From contig DRMS01000298.1 in NCBI GenBank assembly GCA_011322515.1, positions 1 through 12,855 of the forward strand: a stretch of 12,855 bases of DNA. The letters are read 5' to 3'. Source of the stretch: Leucothrix mucor. Its GTDB lineage: Bacteria; Pseudomonadota; Gammaproteobacteria; Thiotrichales; Thiotrichaceae. Position 1 is the first letter of the stretch; every line of letters starts with the position of its first letter. Positions 7,390 to 12,855 of this stretch are shown here, in pieces. Made by a program: the position numbers and the translations under genes. The notes below the pieces were generated by a model that searched no databases, was not told where the DNA came from, and worked only from the letters and a program-made list of their open reading frames with translations.

Positions 7390-8391
7390 TTAATTCACTG
7401 TTGCAGTGATGGTTAATGTTGCTGTTTCTCCTGCGGCCAGATCAAATGCTGCTGAAGTTACAGTACCTGCCGCTTGGCTACATGATCCAATACCATCGCC
7501 ACTAACAGCACAACTAACGTAGCTTAGGTCTGCGGGTATCGGATCACTAATAACAATTCCTGTAGCAGTCGAAGCTCCTGATGCATTAGATACCGCAATT
7601 GTATATTCAATGGTTGCTCCAGGAATACGCTTTGCATCAGTCGTAACATCAGCTTCATTAATACTCATTTTGGTAACAGCAGAAGTTTTCATTACGGTCA
7701 GATCAGCAGTATTAATTGTGTAGGTGTTAGTAGCAGAATGTTTAGCATTACGATTGCCAGCATCTGTGCTTGTTCCCGTATCATCTGCAAATACAATATC
7801 GACACTGCCAGCCGTATCAGCTCCGCCAGTTTCTGTTAAACCTGTTGATTCCTCTGCAAGCAAATCCACCATTGATTTTGCGCCATTTTTAACAATACTG
7901 CTACTAACAGGAATTGTACATTGAACGGTAACATTTGTTGACTCATCAGCCGTTAATGAAACAGGCAATGCAGGAGTAGTAACGGTGCAAGAAGAGGTAT
8001 CAAATACATCATCAGCACCTGTTGACGCGACCTGAGTTGGTGTTAGGTTAAAACTTTCTGTACTATTTCCTTCATTTTTAAGTGTAAAACTTAAAGAGGT
8101 TGGCGCACCAGATGTATTTGGCACAACGCTAGTACCTGTAGAAGCGGTAACTAATAAATCAATTTTTTTATCTACTTTAAAGGTAGTTGCTACACCATTA
8201 CCACTACCAGGATTACTGTTACCCGCTTCTGAACTTTCAATTTCAGTCTGTGCCGCACCGCCTACGCTGTAATTAATAGTCGCTGTATTATCAATATTAG
8301 TACCAGACGCAGTACCAGCAGCCCAAGAACTACTAGCAAAAGCCAAAGTAGCAAGACTAATAGAAAGGGGAATTAATTTAATTATTTTCAT
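7390..8391 (-). CDS. Secreted acidic DUF11-type protein, candidate major surface component
   Basis: 333 aa from the ATG at 8391. An upstream in-frame ATG at 8403 would add MRIT. I prefer 8391 because MKIIK matches the N-terminus of the 520-aa protein and a weak GAGA lies 8 nt upstream, whereas 8403 has none. The signal peptide core 'LIPLSISLATLAFA' is cleaved near SSWA/AG (residue 24). Next come 'GTNIDNTATINYSVGG' and 'FKVDKKIDLLV', then a beta-sandwich with 'FTLKNEGNSTESFNL', and a C-terminal DUF11-type domain ('RIPGATIEYTIAVSN', 'ISDPIPADLSYV'). The mature protein is rich in Thr, Ser, Ala and Asp and has only two Arg (214 and 255). Cys135/Cys158 and Cys294/Cys304 could form two disulfides. 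It ends in the strand 'ATLTITATVN'. Its small regular composition and the stem after its stop suggest an abundant secreted or surface product; this is inference. Confidence 0.85.
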   Translation of the reverse strand: MKIIKLIPLSISLATLAFASSSWAAGTASGTNIDNTATINYSVGGAAQTEIESSEAGNSNPGSGNGVATTFKVDKKIDLLVTASTGTSVVPNTSGAPTSLSFTLKNEGNSTESFNLTPTQVASTGADDVFDTSSCTVTTPALPVSLTADESTNVTVQCTIPVSSSIVKNGAKSMVDLLAEESTGLTETGGADTAGSVDIVFADDTGTSTDAGNRNAKHSATNTYTINTADLTVMKTSAVTKMSINEADVTTDAKRIPGATIEYTIAVSNASGASTATGIVISDPIPADLSYVSCAVSGDGIGSCSQAAGTVTSAAFDLAAGETATLTITATVN

Positions 8392-8431
8392 CGTTATTCT
8401 CATTTTGATTTGTGTTTTTTATTATATAACG

Positions 8432-8457
8432 GATGTAATTAGGGGGAGGATTACATC
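8432..8457 (-). promoter_or_regulatory. Hairpin holding the stop codon of the 166-aa gene
   Basis: GATGTAAT (8432-8439) and ATTACATC (8450-8457) pair perfectly around a 10-nt loop. In the mRNA, the first arm contains the TAA stop of the 166-aa gene and the loop reads CCUCCCCCUA. There is no U-run directly after the stem. A TATAAT lies just downstream on the coding strand (8421-8426), but I see no good -35 at the right distance, so I do not call a promoter. A terminating ribosome would open the stem, so a translation-coupled effect on the next gene is possible but unproven. Confidence 0.45.
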
Positions 8458-8951
8458 AATTTTGATTGAAAGCTTACAGTCTGCTGTTCAGAAGGAGCTA
8501 GATCTTGCATGTAAATCCAGCGAATATGGGTGTAATCTTTCGCTGTAGCAGGGACTGCATTACCTTCATTATCCAAAACAGTTAATGCTTCTGGCTTTGC
8601 CCAGTTCTTGCCACCATTGACAGAAAAAGTAATATCACTATTTACCCCGCGAGCAGAACCTATCTGATACAAGGTGTGTTTAGGGATTGGATTTATTAGC
8701 TTTATATTATCAGCAGGTTTATCACTGATATTCCTGAACGTATTTTTATAAAAAAGCACGGTATTCGGTAATACTTTTTTTGCGGGTATTAATTTTTGCA
8801 CTTTTACACCCTTCTCAATAACCGTTGTTACAACCTCTACCGTTGATTTTATTTCTATATGCCCTTGTCTTTCCGTTGCATCAAGTGTTGTTAAACCAAT
8901 GAGCAATGCGCCAAAAATCATGGATGCTTTTATTGTATTTATTGTTTTCAT
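8451..8951 (-). CDS. Small secreted DUF11-like protein
   Basis: 166 aa. The start is supported by AAGGG at 8957-8961, five bases before ATG, the clearest Shine-Dalgarno site in the cluster. The signal peptide core 'ASMIFGALLIGLTTL' is probably cleaved near residues 25-29. The mature part is essentially a single Ig-like domain of DUF11 type: 'LPNTVLFYKNTFRNISDKPA' (61-80), 'IKLINPIPKHTLYQIGSA' and 'ITFSVNGGKNW' (107-117). The last resembles 'ISFSNDGGASF' in the 520-aa protein. It ends in a strand 'QTVSFQSKLM', and there are no cysteines. It follows the 332-aa gene by 24 bp and precedes the 333-aa gene by about 47-59 bp, so co-transcription is very likely. It could be a minor or capping subunit of the same surface structure; no function is known to me. 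Confidence 0.85.
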   Translation of the reverse strand: MKTINTIKASMIFGALLIGLTTLDATERQGHIEIKSTVEVVTTVIEKGVKVQKLIPAKKVLPNTVLFYKNTFRNISDKPADNIKLINPIPKHTLYQIGSARGVNSDITFSVNGGKNWAKPEALTVLDNEGNAVPATAKDYTHIRWIYMQDLAPSEQQTVSFQSKLM

Positions 8952-8975
8952 ATTAGCCCTTTATTTTAAATTTTA

Positions 8976-9974
8976 TTAATTGATACTATAACTAAGCAAA
9001 AATTCATAATGATCCGACGACCGTATCCGCCCTAAGATCAATGTTGCTGTATTTGCATTTGAACGATTAAAATCTCCCTGATCATTATCACTGGAATCAC
9101 TGAGCGCTACATTATTCAGTCTCATCGAGCCTAGTTTATATTGCATATGCTCTGGCGTTGGATCTGTTATCACTAGATTCTCAGCGATGCCTTCACCAAC
9201 TGCAGTGATCGTTATTTTATAGGTCACAGTACTGCCTGGCATAATTCTGCTTTTACCATAAGGATCTACAATACTGACCACTGATTTATTCATATTGAGC
9301 GTTAAGGAGTTTGTAATATAAGCACCTGATGCTTCTGTCTTGCCTTGGTCTTTAAGCAAAACAAGCTCAACCCCATTATCACCAGCCGTTGCTATTGACT
9401 CTCCTACACTATGATTACTGATGCCTGCGGTGGTTGATGTTGCAGTAAGAATAAGCTTGCCTATTGCTGATCGTTGCAGTGAATCAGGGATTGAACTTAC
9501 TACATAAATGATCACCGATTGATCTGCCTGTAATGAAATATGATGAATAGCAACGCCATATTGGCTATCAGATGTCGTTCCAATCGTTCCATCTTGTAAA
9601 CCTTGCTTATTATTTTTTTCTATCCAGATTGAAGTCACCACAGGGTCAAAATTATCACCCGTTAGGTTTGCATTAGTTGCGAGTGAAAATGATTCCGTCC
9701 CATTACCACTATTAGTTAGCTGGAAAGTTAGTATGCGATTAGTTGCAGGACTAAGCACCGCCACCTCCTCGCTATCCAGTGAAACCAAATCCAAATTTAA
9801 GACCTCTGCCACAATGAATTCTGTAGAGGCGCGCAGACCTTGACCAGAAAGACCATCTGCTGTCACCACAACAGTATTACTAATAACCACACCCGCAGCC
9901 ACACCTTGCGCTTGTACATTAAAGGCAATGATGATCAATAAAAGATTGAGTATTATTTGGGATGATAATTTCAT
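8976..9974 (-). CDS. Secreted DUF11-type protein, first gene of the surface cluster
   Basis: 332 aa from the ATG at 9974. The frame can be extended to a TTG at 9992, which would add six residues (MHYKQA). I prefer the ATG because MKLSS followed by 'QIILNLLLIIIAFNV' is a standard signal peptide, cleaved near VQA/QG (residue 22). Neither start has a clear Shine-Dalgarno site. The mature N-terminus 'GVVISNTVVVTADG' resembles those of the 333-aa and barrel proteins. It is followed by a beta-sandwich with 'LTFQLTNSGNGTESFSL' (82-98), closely similar to 'FTLKNEGNSTESFNL' in the 333-aa protein. A DUF11-type domain follows from about 228 ('IMPGSTVTYKITITAVGEG', 'VITDPTPEHMQYKLGSM'), ending in 'YEFLLSYSIN'. 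There are no cysteines. It is apparently a diverged paralogue of the 333-aa protein with the same two-domain plan. Confidence 0.85.
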   Translation of the reverse strand: MKLSSQIILNLLLIIIAFNVQAQGVAAGVVISNTVVVTADGLSGQGLRASTEFIVAEVLNLDLVSLDSEEVAVLSPATNRILTFQLTNSGNGTESFSLATNANLTGDNFDPVVTSIWIEKNNKQGLQDGTIGTTSDSQYGVAIHHISLQADQSVIIYVVSSIPDSLQRSAIGKLILTATSTTAGISNHSVGESIATAGDNGVELVLLKDQGKTEASGAYITNSLTLNMNKSVVSIVDPYGKSRIMPGSTVTYKITITAVGEGIAENLVITDPTPEHMQYKLGSMRLNNVALSDSSDNDQGDFNRSNANTATLILGRIRSSDHYEFLLSYSIN

Positions 9975-10539
9975 GGCTTGTTTATAATGCAAAATTATCG
10001 CTTACAAAAACTGATAAATTGGGCAGAAATTGTAGCGAGTTTGCAGATTGGGTTTATTTTTATTATTGAGCGTATTGTAATAATATATGATGAATACAAT
10101 ATGAATTACTCATTGCTTAATAAACACACCAGATAAGCGGGATCAGTAGGAAGGCATAAGTAGGTGATCATAAATATTCTAACATTTGCTTGTCTATTTT
10201 CCGATTTTCTGCATTATTGCTACGGTCGCATAGCTCACTATGCTTACCTACACAATGCCTTGAATATCGAAAAATAGCCTGTACAAATTGATTAAAATAT
10301 TTATGGGCTACCAACTTAAGGCGGGATAAGTAACGTCATGGCAAATAACCCGCACCCTTCGACAAGCACGGGGAACTAGCCCTTCGATAGACTCAGGACA
10401 CCGCTTCCTGAGCTTGTCGAAGGGTGCGGGTGAATAGCAGAAACATGAACCGTCCCGCCTTAAACTGGTAGCCTATTTATGGTCACCTACTTAATAAATC
10501 TCCCTGATCTAAAAGCCCTTTATTTTTCAAGGAAAAACC
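9975..10539. other. Divergent intergenic region, 565 bp, with nested palindromes
   Basis: This region separates the surface cluster (-) from moaE (+), so it must hold both promoters unless moaE is read from elsewhere. 9993-10135 is very A+T-rich and is the likely promoter area of the surface cluster. I could not choose a convincing -35/-10 pair there. 10157-10493 is a composite of nested inverted repeats, annotated separately. No coding sequence is supported. Confidence 0.7.
10157..10493. repeat. Composite nested inverted-repeat element (about 337 bp)
   Basis: There are three nested layers. The outer arms TAAGTAGGTGATCATAAAT (10157-10175) and ATTTATGGTCACCTACTTA (10475-10493) pair at 18 of 19 positions. 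The middle arms at 10306-10326 and 10453-10473 (beginning GGCTACC and ending GGTAGCC) pair at 19 of 21. The inner arms at 10348-10367 and 10412-10431 (core CCCTTCGACAAGC/GCTTGTCGAAGGG) pair at 20 of 20. At the centre, CTCAGGA (10392-10398) pairs with TCCTGAG (10406-10412). On the left side only, between outer and middle arms, lies a separate stem: CTATTTTCCGAT (10194-10205) with ATCGAAAAATAG (10266-10277), enclosing GCATAG-CTCA-CTATGC (10228-10243). The inner core resembles the CCTTCGACAAGCTCAGG-type extragenic palindromes common in proteobacteria. Nested insertion of MITE/REP-type units is the likely origin. Confidence 0.7.
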
Positions 10540-10986
10540 ATGCGAAAAATTCTAATACAACAAACCCCCTTTGATCCTTGGTCATTACTTGCAGATTATG
10601 AACAACAGGCGATGAAAGGCAAAAGCAACTACGGGGCAACTGCAACGTTTATAGGTACCATGCGTGATTTTAACGAAGGTGATGATGTTGCCAGCATGTT
10701 TCTAGAACACTACCCCATAATGACAGAAAAAGAGCTACATCGATTAGCCGATAAAGCCGATAAAACATGGGCTTTGCTAAATACTCTACTCATTCATCGC
10801 GTAGGGCTTATTTATCCTACTGATCCAATTGTATTAGTTGCAGTATGGTCAGCACATCGAAAAGATGCATTTGAAGCCAGTCGGTTTCTAATGGAGGAGT
10901 TAAAGAGCAACGTGCCTTTTTGGAAGAAGGAGATGTTAGTCAATGGGAGTGAACGCTGGGTGAAGGAGAATAAAAAAGGCTATTAA
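10540..10986 (+). CDS. moaE: Molybdopterin synthase catalytic subunit
   Basis: 148 aa, the usual length for MoaE. It is the large subunit of molybdopterin synthase, which with thiocarboxylated MoaD adds two sulfurs to cyclic pyranopterin monophosphate in the cytoplasm to form the dithiolene of the molybdenum cofactor. Family motifs are in order: 'FIGTMRDFN' (37-45), 'LEHYPIMTEKEL' (55-66), 'HRVGLIYPTDPIV' (86-98), 'AHRKDAFEASRFLMEELK' (105-122) and 'VPFWKKE' (125-131). By family comparison Lys122 and Lys129 match the catalytic lysines of E. coli MoaE (Lys119, Lys126), and Arg42 and Arg107 match conserved pocket arginines. The start is supported by AAGGA (10529-10533), six bases before ATG. 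No moaD or other moa gene lies beside it in the window, so it appears to be a lone locus. The neighbour on the right converges on it. Confidence 0.95.
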   Translation: MRKILIQQTPFDPWSLLADYEQQAMKGKSNYGATATFIGTMRDFNEGDDVASMFLEHYPIMTEKELHRLADKADKTWALLNTLLIHRVGLIYPTDPIVLVAVWSAHRKDAFEASRFLMEELKSNVPFWKKEMLVNGSERWVKENKKGY

Positions 10987-11000
10987 ATTCCCTGTACCTT

Positions 11001-11038
11001 TAAGAAAGTTTCAAGCAATGATTCCACCAATCTTACCC
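11001..11038. mobile_element. Truncated MITE-like element, copy 3 (left end only)
   Basis: The sequence from 11001, 'TAAGAAAGTTTCAAGCAATG', followed by 'ATTCCACCAATCTTACCC', matches the left ends of the copies at 528 and 2414 in the same orientation. Similarity stops at about 11038, where the potassium-channel coding sequence begins. No right end is present. The stop codon of the channel gene (TTA at 11033-11035 on +) lies in the matching part. Confidence 0.6.
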
Positions 11039-12751
11039 ACAACTCTCAACATCCTCTTTAACCTTCCGCTTTGACTGTATCCAACGCCAAAGACAGCCGT
11101 CAGGTATATATTTTCCTGTTAGCGCATAGCCTAATGCATTGATACTGTGGGTGAGGGTATTCATGTGCTGGCGTGCTTCCAGCGTTCCGCACATTAGGAT
11201 TCTATCGCCTTTATGCAATATACGGTCTGCTTCAGGTAAAATCACGTTGCCTTTACCTCGCTTTAGAAAAAGTGGCACAGCAGGAACTATTTTACAACGA
11301 TTTGCGGGGTCTCTTAGCAAGTCTTTAACCAGAATTTGCTGATCATCTAGCATACTGTATATGGCGGGAGCTTTGTCTGGAAATAGCCTTACTTCCCATA
11401 ACTCTAGTGTTTCGTGATCAATTACGCCTATTACTCGACTGACTAGTATACTAGCGCGGTTATTATTAAAGCGCGCAATAATACGCAAAAAATCACCCAG
11501 CAAAGGAGTGCGAATTAGGGCAAATATTTTATTGGAAACAACTCGCCCGCGTTGCATTAATAAGTCTAAATCGGCCGCTTCGAAGACATGCTCGTTATGA
11601 TCTTCATTTTGCCTAGCAACACGGAACATTTTTGAATTGATTTCATTTGCAGTCATCAGTATTGACAAATTATCCGCATCATTTTCTGTACCTGCGATAA
11701 TACCTACCGCTGATTCTATCCCTGCTTTTTTTAAGGTAGATGCTTCTGTAGCACGCCCTATGACAGTACCTACAGGGACATTACGCTTATTTCTATCCAC
11801 ATCAATAATACGTAACTCTTCACCTTCATCGCTTAAATGACGGTATAAGGCCTCTCCGAATTTACCAAAACCACAAATAATCCACATGCCATGATTAGGG
11901 AAAACGGGTTCTTTTATGCGATCTCCAGGTGCTGCGGTCATCCAGTCGAATAAAATAGAGAGGCTTGGTGAGTGCAGTGCTAACGCTAAATGAGAGGCAA
12001 AAATTTCAAATGGGTTAATGACTTCATTAGCACCGAAAGAGAGTATATTGGCTTCTGCTTCTGGGGTTTCTGCGCGGGAGATTAATCGTACTCTTGGGTT
12101 TAATAATTGCGCTACAATTGCTACGGTTAAATTAACGGTATCATCACTTGCTAGACTGATAATGCCTGTACACCAAGGATGCTTTATACCTGCGCCTTCT
12201 AGCACTTCTGAGTGTGATGCATCGGCACATATCCATAATGGTTGCACCACAAAATCACTAATTTCAAGTTCATTGATACGGTGTTGATCATTATCAATAA
12301 TGACGGATAAAATCCCTTCTTTTGCTAAAGCGCGAACTAATTGACTACCTGTATCGCCATAGCCACAAATCAGATAAAAAGGCTCACGGATACTGAGAAC
12401 TTTGCGGTTAAATGCATTACGTTTTAATTGCTGTCGAAAGGCAGGGTCTTGAAATGCACCAAGAATGGAACCAATGGCGTACAACCATGCGATGACGGTT
12501 GCATAAAGAGAAAATAGTGTCCAATAACGTTGCGCATCGGTAAATGCGTAAGGAATTTCACCAAAGCCTATAGTCGTTCCCATAAAGCTGACGAAATAAA
12601 ATGCATGGAAAAAGGACATTTTATAGGTCTGCCCTTGATCATTTATACCTGGAATAAAAACAAATCCAGTCATCGAAATTGCATAAACAAGGATGAGAAA
12701 GATAAGGGGGGAACGTAACCGTCTGAGAATAATGTAAATTAGGTTCGGCAT
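11033..12751 (-). CDS. Two-TM potassium channel with tandem RCK (TrkA-N) domains
   Basis: 572 aa, an inner-membrane ion channel with a cytoplasmic gating ring. TM1 is at about 14-34, the pore helix at about 46-58, and the selectivity filter is 'TTIGFGE' (59-65), where the common form is T-x-G-[YF]-G-D. TM2 is at about 75-100. Two Rossmann-type RCK domains follow: the first with 'ICGYGDTG' (128-135) and acidic 'IIDND' (151-155), the second with 'ICGFGKFG' (292-299) and 'IIDVD' (315-319). Residues about 432-540 look like a TrkA-C-type ligand-binding region ('ILHKGDRILMCGTLE'). Both nucleotide-binding glycine motifs look intact. The plan is that of MthK/GsuK-type channels, with two RCK units in one chain as in GsuK; gating by nucleotide or divalent cations is inferred. 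No clear Shine-Dalgarno site precedes ATG; the start is set by the TM1 n-region. It converges on moaE with a 46-bp gap, and its last codons abut a MITE fragment. Confidence 0.92.
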   Translation of the reverse strand: MPNLIYIILRRLRSPLIFLILVYAISMTGFVFIPGINDQGQTYKMSFFHAFYFVSFMGTTIGFGEIPYAFTDAQRYWTLFSLYATVIAWLYAIGSILGAFQDPAFRQQLKRNAFNRKVLSIREPFYLICGYGDTGSQLVRALAKEGILSVIIDNDQHRINELEISDFVVQPLWICADASHSEVLEGAGIKHPWCTGIISLASDDTVNLTVAIVAQLLNPRVRLISRAETPEAEANILSFGANEVINPFEIFASHLALALHSPSLSILFDWMTAAPGDRIKEPVFPNHGMWIICGFGKFGEALYRHLSDEGEELRIIDVDRNKRNVPVGTVIGRATEASTLKKAGIESAVGIIAGTENDADNLSILMTANEINSKMFRVARQNEDHNEHVFEAADLDLLMQRGRVVSNKIFALIRTPLLGDFLRIIARFNNNRASILVSRVIGVIDHETLELWEVRLFPDKAPAIYSMLDDQQILVKDLLRDPANRCKIVPAVPLFLKRGKGNVILPEADRILHKGDRILMCGTLEARQHMNTLTHSINALGYALTGKYIPDGCLWRWIQSKRKVKEDVESCG

Positions 12752-12769
12752 AAATAATTGTATTTTAGA

Positions 12770-12855
12770 CTATCGACGAACGGTAATTGTTTCCGCAACT
12801 AATAGGATAACAGAAGTAAGGTTTGCTAATAGCGCTCCACCTGATAGCGAAACAA
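12770..12855 (-). CDS. Possible C-terminal end of a membrane protein (partial)
   Basis: An open frame enters from the right edge on the minus strand and stops with TAG at 12770-12772. It gives 27 residues: a hydrophobic stretch with 'GGALLANLTSVILLVAET' and a basic tail ending 'VRR'. The composition suggests a terminal transmembrane helix. It would end 18 bp before the channel gene's start on the same strand, so the two could be one transcript, with the channel translated by reinitiation since it lacks its own clear ribosome site. The stretch is too short to name. Of the other two minus-strand frames, one has an early stop and the other is open but less protein-like. Confidence 0.35.
   Translation of the reverse strand, partial: VSLSGGALLANLTSVILLVAETITVRR

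Noticed and set aside
8392..8403. Upstream ATG (MRIT) for the 333-aa protein
   Set aside because: It is possible, but the ATG at 8391 gives the MKIIK signal-peptide start seen in the 520-aa gene and has slightly better spacing to a purine-rich site.
9975..9992. TTG start adding six residues to the 332-aa protein
   Set aside because: The ATG at 9974 gives a standard signal peptide, and the TTG has no better ribosome site.
9993..10135. Sigma-70-like promoter for the surface cluster
   Set aside because: Many A+T-rich hexamers occur, but no pair has both a fair -35 and a fair -10 at 16-18 bp; picking one would be arbitrary.
10157..10493. CRISPR array
   Set aside because: The repeats are inverted and nested, with no regular direct-repeat and spacer pattern, and there are no cas genes in the window.
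10578..10600. 'CATTACTTG' inside moaE as another MITE end
   Set aside because: The match is limited to about nine bases within conserved coding sequence and has no flanking similarity.

Overview
The window is AT-rich (roughly 40% G+C by eye) and comes from a Gram-negative bacterium. Sec-type signal peptides, a large predicted outer-membrane beta-barrel and a proteobacterial-type lipoamide dehydrogenase end point to Proteobacteria, most likely a gammaproteobacterium. No rRNA, tRNA, CRISPR array, integrase or transposase gene was seen.

Layout. 1-303 (+) is the C-terminal end of dihydrolipoamide dehydrogenase. 304-819 is a convergent intergenic region with a long perfect hairpin, a half-copy of that hairpin and a MITE-like element. 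820-9974 (-) is the centre of the window: five exported-protein genes in one direction, read from 9974 down to 820. They encode a 332-aa DUF11-type protein, a 166-aa small DUF11-like protein, a 333-aa acidic DUF11-type protein, a 1537-aa multidomain protein ending in a beta-barrel of about 800 residues, and a 520-aa protein with a C-terminal DUF11-like domain. The first four are closely spaced (24, about 47 and 85 bp). The fifth follows a 308-bp gap holding a second MITE copy. 9975-10539 is a divergent intergenic region with a nested set of inverted repeats. 10540-10986 (+) is moaE. 11033-12751 (-) is a two-TM potassium channel with two RCK/TrkA-N domains, and its stop codon lies inside a third, truncated MITE copy. 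12770-12855 (-) may be the last 27 codons of a membrane protein.

How the genes may work together. The five minus-strand genes look like one cell-surface module: small secreted beta-sandwich proteins plus a barrel whose periplasmic or surface part carries the same type of domains. Two of the small proteins and the barrel protein begin, right after the signal peptide, with a related segment of the form 'I-x-N-T-x-x-x-x-x-x-x-x-G'. Several end in a terminal beta-strand. I infer a surface-layer, fibre or adhesin system with its outer-membrane anchor or exporter. No experimental function is known to me. Intergenic hairpins without U-tracts suggest that relative amounts are set after transcription. 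moaE, the channel and lpdA look like unrelated housekeeping neighbours.
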